This document shows positions 10,286-23,900 of a stretch of 64,000 nt of DNA, one piece after another. Both the position numbers and the translations under genes were made by a program. Position 1 is the first letter of the stretch. Every line of letters starts with the position of its first letter. Under the pieces are notes generated by a model. The model had not been told where the DNA came from and ran no database searches. It worked only from the letters and a program-made list of their open reading frames with translations. Source of the DNA: Aphrophora alni (lineage: Eukaryota > Arthropoda > Insecta > Hemiptera > Aphrophoridae). The DNA is taken from the NCBI GenBank assembly GCA_963513935.1, contig OY740768.1, positions 66,328,231-66,392,230 on the forward strand, given 5' to 3'.

Positions 10286-12764
10286 CCTAATTAATTATCC
10301 CCCTATAAAAAAACGTTGTTATTCAACGCAATTAATAGGGCAATTGTTTGTTTTATTATTAGCTTGTTTATACATTTTAAGAAGTTTTCGTTAGTTTATG
10401 TAGTTAATGTGTAGTAGCCTATGATTTCTTATCATTTGTGGTATTTTGGTTTCTTTTTTATACTTGCAAAGGGACATTGATTAAATATGGAATTAAATGC
10501 TTTAACCAGTTGTTAAATGAATATTATCAGCACGAACTAACTGTTGTCATAGGCTCAAACTGCAGAACATATTGTCCCGATTTCAGATGTATAAACTGAA
10601 TACAAAACATATGCCATGAGATTAACATCAAAAAAAATAAACCACAGATCCGGATTAAAATATTCTCATTTGAGGCATGCAAAACATTCAAACACACCGC
10701 TTTTGTTTATACAAATGTCAAAGAATGCCCTGTAACGCCCACGATTTAAATAGAATAAGATATAAATTAGATTCTTAGGTAAATTAAAATGTCAGAAAAC
10801 GTGTGTCTAAGGTTTTTTTAGATCTCGACTACAAATTCACGTTCATATTTTCCAAAAAAGTCACCGTTAATTCTGAGAGGAACACGAGGTAACGGCTTTT
10901 GTTCCGGTGACCTGCTGCGAAGTTGAAGAGTTTATGTCTGTTTTGTTTTCCTCAGTCTTTATTGTTTAAGAAGACTAATTTGGATCGTACTGTTTGGTTT
11001 TGACATTGGGAACATTTTATGTTGAACCAACCTTTAAGACATAATTATGACAAATTATGATAATCTGGAAATTGAAGGAATTTTAATTTGTTCGGAACAC
11101 CCACGTAGAGGACAAGTTGTCTGTTGAACGGTGTCCGTTTCGTTTAGGATGTCTGTTATACGGTATTAGATTGAAACCATAACAAATTTAGACAAAGATA
11201 GCTTTGCGAAATCGTAAAATCGTCGTTATCGAACGTATAAAATTATTTTTAATACGTATACGTTCACGAAAATATTAGAAGTTTGTTGATTCCCAGAGAA
11301 AAGTTTCTTGTTTGTAATAAATAGAATAATTTTCGTACATAACCAAATACCTTGTTTCCATCTAGTTTCCCCCAGATTACTCGTTTAATAAATTAATTTG
11401 CTATTTTTAAAAATTTTTATTTATTTGATCTGTCAAATATTGTTCCATTTTTTAAACATTTTTTTAAATAATATGTTGACAAATTTTTACATTAGGTTTA
11501 GTATCGCAAATCTCTTGTGATGATTCGTAATTTGAGCGTTATTTTACCAAAATATACTTTCAATTTTGAAATGAGTTTTTTAAGGGTAATTTAAAACAAT
11601 ATAAATTATATTTCATAAATACTACGTGTAACCTAACCTAATCGCACGTCCCTTTACTATTTATTTATAAGTTGCTTTATAAAAATTTAAAGAAAATAAT
11701 GTTACCACCCAATAGGCTAATATGAGTAGATTTATTTATGAGTATTTTTGTTTAATTAAATGTTTCCTATATACAAGATTCAGATCAAAAAGCCATAAAA
11801 TTAGGATTTATTAAAATTTGAGTAAGTTCGAAATAAAATACTGTAGATGCTTCTTGATTGCTATGCGATTAAATTAATTAAAGTGATTAACTCATATTTC
11901 TAATAATTCATACATTTTATGCAATGATTATATTAAACATATCTGTGAGGATATATTTTCAGTGATAAGCGCTATTAGTATATTATTTCTGTTGTGATTT
12001 AGTAAAAAACTGTGTATTCCTTTATTTGTATAAACAGCACGGAACTGCATGTTTCAATATTTCACTGCTTGTATGATGAATGTAGTCGAAGCTGTATTTA
12101 TACAGAAAGCGTATATCTGTCACGCAGAGGCCTCTATATTACAAGTTGTTTATAATCACTACTTTACTGAGACACTAAATCAATTAGTACACTTGAGATC
12201 TATTTCAGTTTGGCTCGGCCACCCTAAACAGACCACCCTACTTAGCCCTGGATCAATCTACCCTAGATTGATAAAGTTAGAAGCTGGATTTAGATAAACC
12301 ATGTTTCAGTATCAACTACGAGTATAACACGCGAGTAAAAATAAATCCTTCCTGAAGTTGAAAAGACGGGGGAAATATTGTAGAAATACTTGCTTCTCGG
12401 AGTTAACGCTTGTCTTAATATTATAATATACGGACTTCAGCTGTTTTTACTTTATTTATAAATGTTATAATTTGTAATTTTAACCTTTCAATTTCTTTCG
12501 TTAAGTATATTTGTAGTAATATATGTTACGGTTTTTAGTATTTTGTCGATTTTTATACACCTGATTATTTTATTATACATCGGTTGTAGTAACTTGTCCG
12601 GTGTATAATTGAATTACATCTCGTTGCTATGCATGCTTCCCTCTATTTATGAGACATACAATTTTACGAATGCAAACATATATTTGCCAATTAATTATAT
12701 AACAAATTTGTAGTGATAGTGATTTATTAAATGATTTTATGTTTATGTTCACACACTTTTATTT

Positions 12765-12768
<4 letters not shown>
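10286..12768. other. AT-rich non-coding stretch, nothing recognised
   Basis: About 2.5 kb with no credible ORF. The 82-codon ORF at 12049..12297 (+) has no recognisable motif. Two adjacent CCTAA-type units sit near 11630. A GC-richer patch at 10870-10925 has no identifiable content. Confidence 0.55.
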
Positions 12769-12820
<52 letters not shown>

Positions 12821-12851
12821 TCCCTCTCCCTCTCCCTCTCCCTCTCTCTCC
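12769..12851. repeat. Compound (TC)n-(TCCCTC)n microsatellite
   Basis: About 24 TC dinucleotides pass directly into about five CTCCCT hexamers and back to a short TC run. The ORF through it is an artefact giving alternating Ser-Leu. The pure dinucleotide core with a hexamer edge matches the layout of the larger array at 61505. Confidence 0.95.
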
Positions 12852-13789
12852 GTAACTTTGTTAAGCATTGTATTACATTTTCTCATTGTCTTTTGTTCAG
12901 TTTTAAAAGGTTTGCACTTTTTCATTCTTTCCAAGTAAAGGCACTCTTTGATTATTTCTTTTCCTTGTTTATAGGTGTATTTAACCTCTTATTATTTTCC
13001 ACTTTGTAAGATTTTTTGCTTCTCGTTACTGTGGCCCTCATTTGTGCATTTTTTGTGCACATCTTTATTACCTTCTTCCCTTTTTTCGTTCTATAAACCC
13101 ATTTTTTAAACGACATTTTTATGGTTTAGGAAACTTGTAAGCCTCTGCGATATTAAAATTGCAACTTGAAATTGGGTTTACTATAGTAACTGTTTTGAGT
13201 ATAAAATAAAATAGATAGCATAAATGTAAAAAAATACATAAATAAAAATAACAAAATGTGATATTAGAAATATGGTTTTAAAAGAGAATAGATGTTACCC
13301 AACTCTATCCCCTTTATGAATTAAAATCTTCTTTGACTCCAGATTACGTTTCAATATTTTGACAAGAAAAAATGTTTTTATCTCACTGCTGTATTGAAAT
13401 ATTACTTTTTTATGATTGTAAACCCTTTCGTAAATGTGTGTTTTTGGCATAATATCGATCTTTTACTCGGAGAATCCAGTGGTCATCTTACTTTTCTTAT
13501 ATTCATGCAGTAAAGCAAATACACGATCATACATCAACATAAAGGAAAACAAAACATTAACGTAACTTAACATCATGTTCCTTTCACTTTGTTTGAGGCA
13601 TCCAAATAATATATTGTATATTTTATAAAGTTCGTAAAATTAGGAAAAAAAATATTATTACTATATTTTATAACAGGAAAACTTTCTCTATCATGTATTT
13701 TTTGTAAGAAACGAAGTTCTAGACAAATATCATTAATAGCTCTTTGTTATATTCGTTATTTTTAGAGAACATTCGATACTTGCAGAGTT
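12852..13789. other. T-rich non-coding stretch, nothing recognised
   Basis: The first 250 bp are strongly pyrimidine-rich on the plus strand. No exon, ORF or repeat is recognised in the rest. Confidence 0.55.
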
Positions 13790-13930
13790 TTTTTATGGTT
13801 TAAAGATGAAAAACCTCTTAGTCACCATCGCCTTAACAAAATACCATAAAAAACCGTAGCTTTCGAATACTCTAATAGCGTCAGGATCAGAAGAGAACAA
13901 GAGTTGGTTAAGAGACATCTGATAGGAAAT
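13790..13930 (+). repeat. Dispersed repeat S, copy 2
   Basis: Carries the AGAGAACAAGAGTTGG block at 13877..13914 shared with 8977..9014, in the same orientation, plus a GTTTAAAGATGAAA-type block upstream. The following 250 bp to about 14160 is GC-richer than average, ORF-less, and may be more of the same element, but copy 1 does not match it well enough to prove this. Confidence 0.5.
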
Positions 13931-14162
13931 ATGAAAGAGAGGGATCTAACCCAAGACTAGATGATAAACTGTATAGATTCAGCTAGGATACCTCGGAATT
14001 TCTACACTTGTACTCACCATAAGGAAGCTCCAGAGGGGTAATAAATCAGCCAAAGCAATCCTATTATCGGATTAGAATTTATAAACAGCGTCGAAAATCT
14101 TGGCAAATCTATTAATAACATCTGCTGTAGGTTATCTGAAACCAGCTAGTCACATCCTGGTA

Positions 14163-14189
14163 TAACCTAACCTAACCTAACCTAACCTA
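14163..14189 (-). repeat. Interstitial (TTAGG)n telomere-like tract
   Basis: Plus strand TAACC followed by CCTAA units, about five copies. Read on the minus strand this is TTAGG, the canonical telomere repeat of most insect orders. At this length it is an interstitial tract, not a chromosome end. It may have arisen by telomerase-mediated break repair or by chance slippage. Confidence 0.8.
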
Positions 14190-17100
14190 TACCCATGGTC
14201 TAGCGATCCGCGTTCTCTACTATCAGCAACTTCATCTGCAAGAAGCCTATCATAATTCTAAGATACCAACAACCCCCCCCCCTCCTTATAGTAAATAACA
14301 AATCATAAATGAATTCCGATTCTTTCTCAAACTAATGCAATCATAATTGACGACGAAATAAAACAGAATAATATCATATCTAATTGAATTTTTGATTAGC
14401 TTCCCACGTGGTTTTGGCAATAAGAAATTAAAATTTACGATTGTAGTAAAATATAAGTTTTTTATTTATATCCTTCGTTTGTTTTATTTATGAATATTGT
14501 AACCTAGAGCTCCCAGGTACCTTCCTAAGAAGTGTAATAAAATCTTGTCCATTGATCGTAAATTTGACTGGGTAATATGTCAGTCAAGTACAATCAAACC
14601 CACAGGTCTTCAGTTAAGCCCACACGATCTGGAAGACTGTGATTCTGGGTCTAAAGTAATGCGCATATTGCAATCGCCTTTGTATGCCCATTGTCACTTA
14701 CTTCATTTATGTGTTGTTAATAAACCTACTTATAATTTCCCACCTTATTTTGTATTCTTTAATGTTAGTAGTACTCTGTTCGTAAATACTCTCCCATCAT
14801 TATTGTAGTCTTGTTAAAAATGACATTGAAATAACTTTAGGGTTTGACTTTAGTCTGTCAATAACTTCTGATATAAAATATCGCAAACACTGTAAAATAT
14901 TTCTTTCTTTCTATTGAAGTAATAATAAACTCTGCAACTGATATGAAATAATAATTAAAGAATCGATTATATGGAAATAAAATAAAATAAGTAAAATAAA
15001 TAGAAAATCTCTCTGAGAGAATTTTTAAATTTATTTGAATATGATTCAGATACATAGATTAAAATTCTGACTGTATTTCAAAAATCCAGTCCACCAGGAA
15101 AAATAATCTTTTTATTAAAATTAAGTAATTTATATTTATTTTGAAGTAAAGAATGGCAGTAGGTAAAAAGTCACGTATCATAAAAAAACCCGATGGATGT
15201 GACAGGAAATGATAATTTAAAATATAAGTCTACAAAATTGTATACTACTAATGCCATTATTTGTTACTGTATTCTATCATCTTATATGATTATTTTATTC
15301 GTGTCATCTTTTTTTTTTTTTAATGTGTATTTTTTAGAATCTTAAACGGTAAATGGAAAATTTTTTAGAATTAAAATTAATAATTCAATAAAAACAGCTT
15401 TAGAATAAATCTCTGTAAAATTTTTATTCAAATCAATTCACTACAGTTAAACATTGTTTAAATGCAATAATTTTGTTTAGGTTTTTAAGGTTTAAATTCC
15501 ACAAATTATTCCACCGATGGCATAATTTCTTTATTGCTGATCGTAAATTATAAAAGGTTATATACATTTTTAAATCTAAAGTATAAAGTTGTTATTAAAT
15601 TTAATTTTCAGTACCATCTGATAATAAAACCATTTACCTTTGTTCAGTTGAAATAAAAATGCTTTAAAAAATGTCATTAGTAAAAAAACAAATTTCCCCC
15701 AAAACGTTCTCAAAATATCTTAGGTTTATTCTATTAACAGAATAGCTGTGGCAGTCTGTATAATATATTATAGTCACATCTACAAAAGTTCTATATACCT
15801 TTAGAAAATCATGTGAGTAATAAATACGTATTTCGGTTATTTTAGACATTTCCAAAAGATTAGTAACTATTAAACAATCAAATTATTACAATATTGCAGT
15901 AGATTTAGTTTATAAATATGTGGTTTTTAACGAATCTGCCGTATTGGGTGTTTTTAAAGAGTTTTGTTAGTAGAAATCTAGTTATAGTCAAAAATCCTGT
16001 CTCATAATAAATAAGTCAGTCGCGTCGTTAGTGTTTCATAAAGAGATCATTAAACCTTTAAATATTTCAAAATTTGCATTCCCAACGGAAACCACACAAG
16101 TCCAAAGAAATAAATCTCACAAAATACAATGGGCGGAGCGCTCCATCACCAAGGTTCTGCAAATTAATATTTATAGGCTAATTAAAAACTACAAATCTCC
16201 AGTCTAAATGGCTTGAAACGCTGTCAAAACTGGCAACTTCATTTACCCCAGATCCTTAACTGTGACAAAACATATGAGTTAGATGCAAGGATAAATGTAA
16301 ATCGTACAATTAAAGCAAAAATACGTTCATTACTCTCTAGTGGCTATATTTAGCGCAACCCTGTGGTGGGCGACTGGTGTCAAATTTGAGTCCACTAATT
16401 AGAAAGGTTTTTCATAATGCGAGGGACGGAAAGGCATAAATCTAATGAGACAGCTTAGCGGGTATATAACTCATAAAATGAATGAGATAAAAAACATACA
16501 TTAAACACAAGACCTACCTAATATCCGTCCTTAGTCACCTATTTAATAACCTAAACAAACATTAAGTTTATGTGATATATTACCAACTGTCAAACACGAA
16601 ATTGTACTGCGGGTTCAACTCATTGAATAATTCAACAAAAGCTTTTTGTGTACACAATAGATCCAGCCAACGGTAACAAATTGGTACGTCTCGATATATC
16701 GATGTTCATTCAATGAAGTGCTTTAAGAAAGTCGAAATAGTCTAGAGGTGGAATATTTTAGGAGATCGAATGAAGTATCAGTAATGTCAGATGGTTTTAT
16801 TACTTAGACATAATATAACTTTACTTGTTCTTACAGCTTGTGAAGATGTAGTTTGGCTTGTGTATTATGTTATACGTTAAATGTAAGGTTATTGTCTAGA
16901 TTGCCATTTATTTCATCGATGATCCTTTTGCACGACTATATCACCTAATTTGTAAAAGTAGATTAGAAGATAAAAATAACTGGCTGTTACATAGAGTAAA
17001 CCTATAAGATTTTTAGTTAAAATTAAAAAACATTAAGTGTAATATAATTGTCCAATATATATTTTTTGGGAATGTTTGTATCTCTACGTATTACTTATAC

Positions 17101-17559
17101 AAATATTTACCTTTTTACGGTGGATTCGTAGACGGGTATTTCTTCAAAAATATCAAAAGTTGAAAATAATACAAAGTTAAATTTGTTTGTTTGATTTAAT
17201 ATTCTTATAAATTCAATAGCAAACTATGCAATTTTATATGTAAATTAAGTTGACAATATGACTAAATACATTTGATTGTGCATTTTACATTGTGAATCCA
17301 ATCAGATCACCGTGGATTGATTGGCTAATCCGTTGACGCTCCCATTGTCCTAATTTGGTAGATAGTTTTCATGTTTCCTTGAAATTACAATTAAAATTAA
17401 TCATGGAAATTAATATTTTAATTGTTTTTATAACTTATGTTAAATACGTCAACAAATCAATAACTTTCTGATATCTAATGTTAAATATAGCGTTCATTTC
17501 AATTTTAATCCAATATCGTCCTGCTTTTTGACCACTTTGTGCTTATACATTGTTGTCGG
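14190..17559. other. AT-rich non-coding stretch, little recognised
   Basis: Over 3 kb with only short chance ORFs (14545..14808 +, 14858..15055 -, 15664..15855 -). None has a recognisable domain. A C10 run sits near 14273. At 17298-17325 CCAATCA and TGATTGG form an inverted pair 13 bp apart, the only motif of note. Confidence 0.55.
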
Positions 17560-17720
17560 CTTACTTGCATAAACGGTTTAATCAAATTGTAATTTCTCGC
17601 AATTAACCCAAGCTCCTGTGATCGTGGTGTTTAATATAATTTGCTTTGAACCGAAATACGTCTGTCACGGGTTAAGCTATAATTAAACACAACACGTCAT
17701 TATCTCTGGTAATCTCTCCT
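17560..17720. promoter_or_regulatory. Motif-dense island, possible conserved non-coding element
   Basis: This segment reads as less random than its flanks. It has several TTTAAT/AATTAA homeodomain-type cores (TAATTAAAC, CAATTAACC) among patches such as CTCCTGTGATCGTGGTG and GTCTGTCACGGGTTAAGC, and no ORF. Enhancer identity is a guess from composition and motif density only. Confidence 0.2.
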
Positions 17721-20700
17721 GTACTTCAATAATAGCCTAGTAAGACGATCTTACATCAAATCTTATAAAATTTTATACAATGTATGTTTAAATATAAGTA
17801 TTTTACTTTTATATAGGACAAAAAATATTTTGACAAATTCAGAAGCTAAAAGATACGTAAAAGGTTGATTTATACTTTTTATTATCAATGTATTCGTCGG
17901 TATTACACAGAAAATGTAATCTAGAAATTATTACTTAAAAGTGAAAATAATTATTGGACGCTGACATACCAGATCGGCAGAAACGATTACTCCAAATTTC
18001 TTAGAAATATACAATGTACTAAACTGGATATAAGTGATTTGGCGAATACTAAAATTAACTTCAGGAAGTTTTAATATTTATAAAACAACCTGACAAATGG
18101 TAATTATCTTCCCTGTTATTCTGCACATTGAACGAATGTTGATCACCAACAACTGATCAAAATTAATTGAGTCGAATTTGGAATTCATACTTTTATTATT
18201 ATTCACATGGTTCATTTTTACTTTTTAGTTATTAAATCTTATGTTTTAATTTTCAGATGGGTATAGTGACAAATATTTGTGTTTGATTATGGTTTGGTTT
18301 TGTACAAGGTTTGGGAAAATTAGTTCAATTTGTTTATTTAGGATCATAATTTCGCACATAAAATATTATCATACTTCAAAACAAAATGAAAGTGTAAGAA
18401 CTATAATTGTTTCTACTATCCTAAAAATGATAAATGATATGAAAACAATATAAATAAATACAGTATTTCAAAATGGCAATCATTATCACGTTTAGGCGAA
18501 AATTAAGCTATTTTAATTAGTTTAAACTAAATGCTTAAATTTTAACTGTAAAATATATTTTTTGCTAGTTTTTATTGTATCTTCTTTTCTTCTATTTTCT
18601 TAAGTCGATGATAACAGAAAGATTTGACGCCTTTAAACGACAATGAATATATATAAGTTCAATAACATTTTATCATTGTGTTGGACATGTTACAATTCAA
18701 AATTATTATTTTTCTGAAAATAAATAAAATATGAATATTATTTTTTTAATTATTAGTAATAAATAATTACTAAATAGGACATAGACGATTTAAGAAAGAT
18801 GGCGTAAAATATAATACAAGGCATTTAATAACTCCGCGTAATAGGAGGTGATTTTTGAAAAGGGTGATTGTAACAACTGGCTTCGTGATCGTGATTTTGG
18901 TTTATATATACAAATTACCAAACCTAACAAACAGACCTATTTATCCTGATATCCTGATAGAATCTACTGGTAAGAAGCAACTTCCAACAATCATTTCGAC
19001 AGCCATTTTGATATGAATCGGCCTTTATTCTAATTATTTTACTGCCAAATTTAACTGAACTCAAACTAACATTCCAGTTACTAGAAAGATTTATTACTGT
19101 CTCTTTTTGTTGTTTGTAAATTATTTATATTGTTCAGTAATTAGTATCTTAATTTTACTTATAGAAAATAAACATGGGCATTGTATGCAACACGTATGCT
19201 GCACACAATAAGCTACAGGACACTTTAGAAATGTAGCCAACAAACATGTCCTAGCTATTGTAAAATAATATATTTATGAAAAAGTATACAACAAAAAGCG
19301 TACTAAACAAATAATAAAACCTATATTTCGTGTCAAATTTAAAGAAAATCATACAAACATTTCGACCATTAGAGAGGTATCTGAACACATACACACATAC
19401 ATATATGAATTTGAACAAAAAAATGTTCTAGGAATCTATTATGTCATTCCAGTAAACTGTAATAACCATATTTCTAATGAAAATTCGCTAATAACGATCA
19501 ATTTGTATGTGATGGAAATACCTCTATCGATTAAAACTTTCTCATTAACCTATGAAAGCAGGTCAAGTAATGTAAGCGATAAAATAAACTACCTTAACTG
19601 AAAGTGCACAAGTAACTTATTGACCCTACTAAAACCAACTGCAACCTAATGGAAGTTTAACTTTGAAAGCTTTAACTGGGGATTAATTAGTTTAAAAGCA
19701 CGAAGATAGACTAAGCAGGTACACTTAGCCACCTGGACAGTAGGAGGCCTACATGAGTTCTGATTCTATTCTACCCAGTTTAAGCTAGAGGAATAATTTA
19801 CCGCTCAATTGCCTTCACAAAGAACGTATGAAGAAGAGACCAACAACCCTTTTACCCAAATTAACTGCAAGTACTAAGTTCATGTCTTTCAACGTGTCCA
19901 TTAATAGCATCGGATTTATTGCGCATGTTCCTCGCGTATTATGAAGGAGATTTTCAGGAAAGTAGGATTCAAAGAACTCTGTAATAAATAGCGTGAAAAG
20001 GCTGACGCAGAAAACGATTTATTTTGTAAATAAATGCGCGTAGAGAGAAGTGCCAGTGTAAATACTGCTACAAATACTTCTTGTCTGGTTTAATTTGTAG
20101 GGTTATAATCGAGTTGAAAGCCATGTTGTTTGTTGTAGGATTAGATTTCTGGAGTCATTTGAATTGTTACAGTAATTAGACTATTTTGGTTGTGAGAGAG
20201 GTTAGGTACGTGTTGTTAAATAAAATATTCAACTGAGTTTATCTATAACTTAATTCTATATTTAAATACTAATATAATTTAAATTATTCTTTCTAATATG
20301 TGTTACGTAAACAAGTGATAGTATTATTAATAAAAAATTAATTGGTGCAAATAAATTTTACAAACATTAATCGCACGCTTAGACACAAAAAACAAACAGA
20401 GTTTCAGTCAATTCTCGAAACATCGCGTATTATTTTTGTATACACAAATGTTCGAATAGAAAATATCAATAATAAGAACAAGCCATCAATTAATATAAAA
20501 TAACTTAAAACCAAAAAATAATTATGTATTTCTATCTTCCCAAAAGTGCGAGTTCCGAAACTATCTTTCGAAAAGTAAAAATGTCAATTCGGATGTTATC
20601 AGTGATAAATGAAAATGAAATATTATGTATGCTGTCCTGAAATGTGTGATCTCTCAACATAGTCCCATGTGATTTGCGAATGTTTTTGTGATAACTAATT

Positions 20701-20782
20701 TTCAGTGTTTAACTGATAAATCCGAAATCGCATTTATGGAGGAGTTGTTATCTTTATTTTGTATTTGAATCCTTAGAGGTTG
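17721..20782. other. AT-rich non-coding stretch, nothing recognised
   Basis: No credible ORF or splice-bounded exon on either strand. Around 19380-19410 there is a short ACACATACACACATACATATATG simple-sequence patch. The rest is ordinary intron-like DNA. Confidence 0.55.
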
Positions 20783-20960
20783 TATTTGAACAAAATTTGA
20801 TCGAAATCGTTAAAGCCTAAATTGAGAAAATTAAAATTATGTGTTTTGGTATTATAGCAAAAGTTTGAGTTAATACATATAAAATCATGGAGATACAGTC
20901 CAAAATATATTCATACTAAATTTTAACAAAATCACTCCACCCTATTTTATTGTAGACAGA
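20783..20960 (+). repeat. Dispersed repeat family R, right-half copy
   Basis: Matches the reverse complement of about 33930..34160. It shares AAATTTGATCGAAATC followed by the module through ATTGAGAAAATT (20795..20829), then a TTATGTGTTTTGGT-like block, and both copies end near a GACAGACAGAC tract. This is the half of family R that is missing from the 6790 copy. No ORF. Confidence 0.55.
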
Positions 20961-23900
20961 CAGACTTCATTCGGAGAACCACTTTTTAGACCTAAAATGG
21001 ATTTTTCCGAGAAAACCCAACATCCTTTTTTTATCCATCACCAGTTTTCTCTCTCCTACTTGAGAATGTGAAGTTATAAATATATTTTTTGTCTTGAATA
21101 ATTCTTATTTCTCCCAAAAAATTATATAAAATGCATGTGAAGTTTTAATATTAAACATCTATTCTAATAATTTAAAAGCATAGTTTTATTTTATTTTACC
21201 ATTTAAATAATTATTATTATAATAGCTTTTCATTAACAACCATATTTTGAATATTTTTGCATAGGATTGGGTGTTTAAGCAATCATTTTGTACAATTTCT
21301 TTCTTTCAGATTTGTAGCTTTTTTTTTTAGAACATTCTTTATAAATATATTGTTTCTCTCTTACACATATAGATAAAGTTTTGTGACAGGGTAAAATAAA
21401 ATCAAGTTTTTCTTGAAAGTATTCATTTAAAGTTTTCCGGGGTAAAAAATAAAATCGTTTTCTAGTGAAGTATGCCTGCCGTCTGACTTTCATCAGTGGT
21501 CATATCTCCAATTAGGTTTCTCATTATATATAACTCATACGTATGAAATAATACAAAACAAAAAATTCTCAATAACTTTTCAACAATTTTTATCAAAATT
21601 TGGCACAATTAAAAATTATTGATCGTCGTTTCCCCAAAAATTGTTATTAGGAAGTTATCGGTAAATAGTGACGCCATCGTAGTAGGTCAAATATTATAAG
21701 TTTTTCTTAACTATTTTGACCAAATGTTGGTTAAATGAGAATATTTATGATCCATTTTTGGGATTTTTGTGACTAATATCGTTTTAAATTTTTAATATTT
21801 GATTTTACATATAGTTGTGAATTTGTACAATGTTTTTGTATCATTTCTTTCTGTTAATATTAATTTGTGTTTACTAACTACACATTAGATAACAAACTAC
21901 ATCGTATGTTATTAAAGTGATACTGAAATGTCCGTTCTACTGATTCATAAAATCCACAGTTTTACTCATCAATAAAACTGATTTTACTCTCGAGACTAAA
22001 TGTCAAACTGATAATATAAATACCTCGGCTTTGTAACTTGACACTTAACTAAAAAACATTGTTCAACGATAAAAAGTCCCTATTTGACAACAGGAAAATC
22101 GATAAGTTGTTCAGATTCGACAACAATAATTAAAAATCGCTTTAAAAACAAATGCCGGTTGTTATCCAAATATAAACTTGCAGTGATTACGAAGTGCTGC
22201 TATCTGTTGCAATTAGTTGAACTTAATGCTTTTTACCTGTTTCAAAAAGTGATTGCATTAATGCCGACTTTATCTTTCCATTCTTAGAAATAAAAGAAAT
22301 ATTCTGATATCTTATTTTCCTAATTGACAGTTTGTTTATTCTGGAAGTGAAACTGCGATATTTACTCATTATATTATCTTGTGCCTTTCTTATATATTTA
22401 GATCTATATATCACAGGTGATTCTTCTATTTTAGATGTCAGTATCATCCTTTACTTTTAATAATAAAACTAATTATTTTTACAATGTAAATTGTATACAT
22501 TTCAGTAAATGTTGAATTGAGAAGCAATTCAATTGAACCGTTAAAAAGCATCAAGGCTTGATTTATTATGAGTCTAATTTTATCATGTAGGACACAACAA
22601 GTATCGGAGCTGAATCCCCCAGGTATATAATTAGTTGCGTGCACAAGAAATGATTAAATAGTGACAATACATACTATATTGAAGATGTAGTTTTCAGTTC
22701 TCGCGCTATATAAATACAATTCAACGATGAAGGCGCGTCGAGGATTTATATGATATAATGTTCCAAAGGTAATAAGGTTCATGTTAAAATTGAAGAAAAT
22801 ACAAATAAACCTTGACCGCTATCACTAATTATAAATTCCTATTATAATGTCTTGGGTCATAGAACTTCACATTTAAACAATTTATTATTATTATTATTTT
22901 TTTTTTTTTTTATCCGTATTTGAAGGAGATTTTTTGGGTGAGATGAAGATGAATACTTTTTGTTTGCTTTTTAATTTTGTTTTGTGTATGTTTTTGTGAG
23001 AAACATTGTACACATTTGTGCACATTTTATTTGTATAGTTTCCCATCCTAATTAAAGGGGAGGGGGAACTGGAAAACCAATATATCCGATTGTGTTTTTT
23101 TGTTTTGCGTCTATATTTACGTTTTGATGTTATATACTCTTCCCATAAAATGACGCCTTTTTGACAACATTTTACTTAAACCTAAGAATAATTAATTCCC
23201 AGTTGTCGGATCATGATAGCTTTATTTTTACCCTCACATTTCATTGACCATTATATTTGACTAGCTACTTGTAAGTTCATGATTTCAGCAACACGGCCCA
23301 AGGTCTTGGAGCTTAGTAGGTTGCTCCACTTGTAAGGGATTTCCACCCTTTCCTTCTCCATCCCACCCTACGGAAGGATTATTGGTCGCATGCTTCAAAC
23401 AGTATTTAGCGTGATCCAACATAGACGACTTTGATACCCACGTGCTTAAGAAGTTATATATCCACTTAAACAGCTGTTTTATTGTTCTACTCCGCTTATA
23501 ACTAATATTTCTGTCCACTTAAATTCCACTTCTCCAGAAGTCTATGAATTGAGGAGTTAATATCTTCCTAATCCTATGAAGCTCTATGGATTTTTGATAG
23601 TATTTTAAGCAATAAGATTTATTGTATAAAGTTTACACCTTCTTAAAATAAATTGAAGCGTTTCAATTGCTGCAGACTTGCTAGATATAATAGTGAGTAC
23701 CCGACTTCCGTTTGAAGAAACTATAAAATACAAATATTTACATTTGGAAATAAATAAATTCTAAATTGTTAACTGAAGAAAGTATAACTTTAAAGCTAGA
23801 AATGCCAAAGAATTTTACTAAATACAAATTAAAGGTTTTTTTTTTTTTATAATACCCAATCGGAACCAAAATGTTATCAAAAATTATGCTAATGAAACAT

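Noticed and set aside
12731..13009. Ser-Leu repeat ORF
   Set aside because: Translation of the (TC)n microsatellite and T-rich flank.
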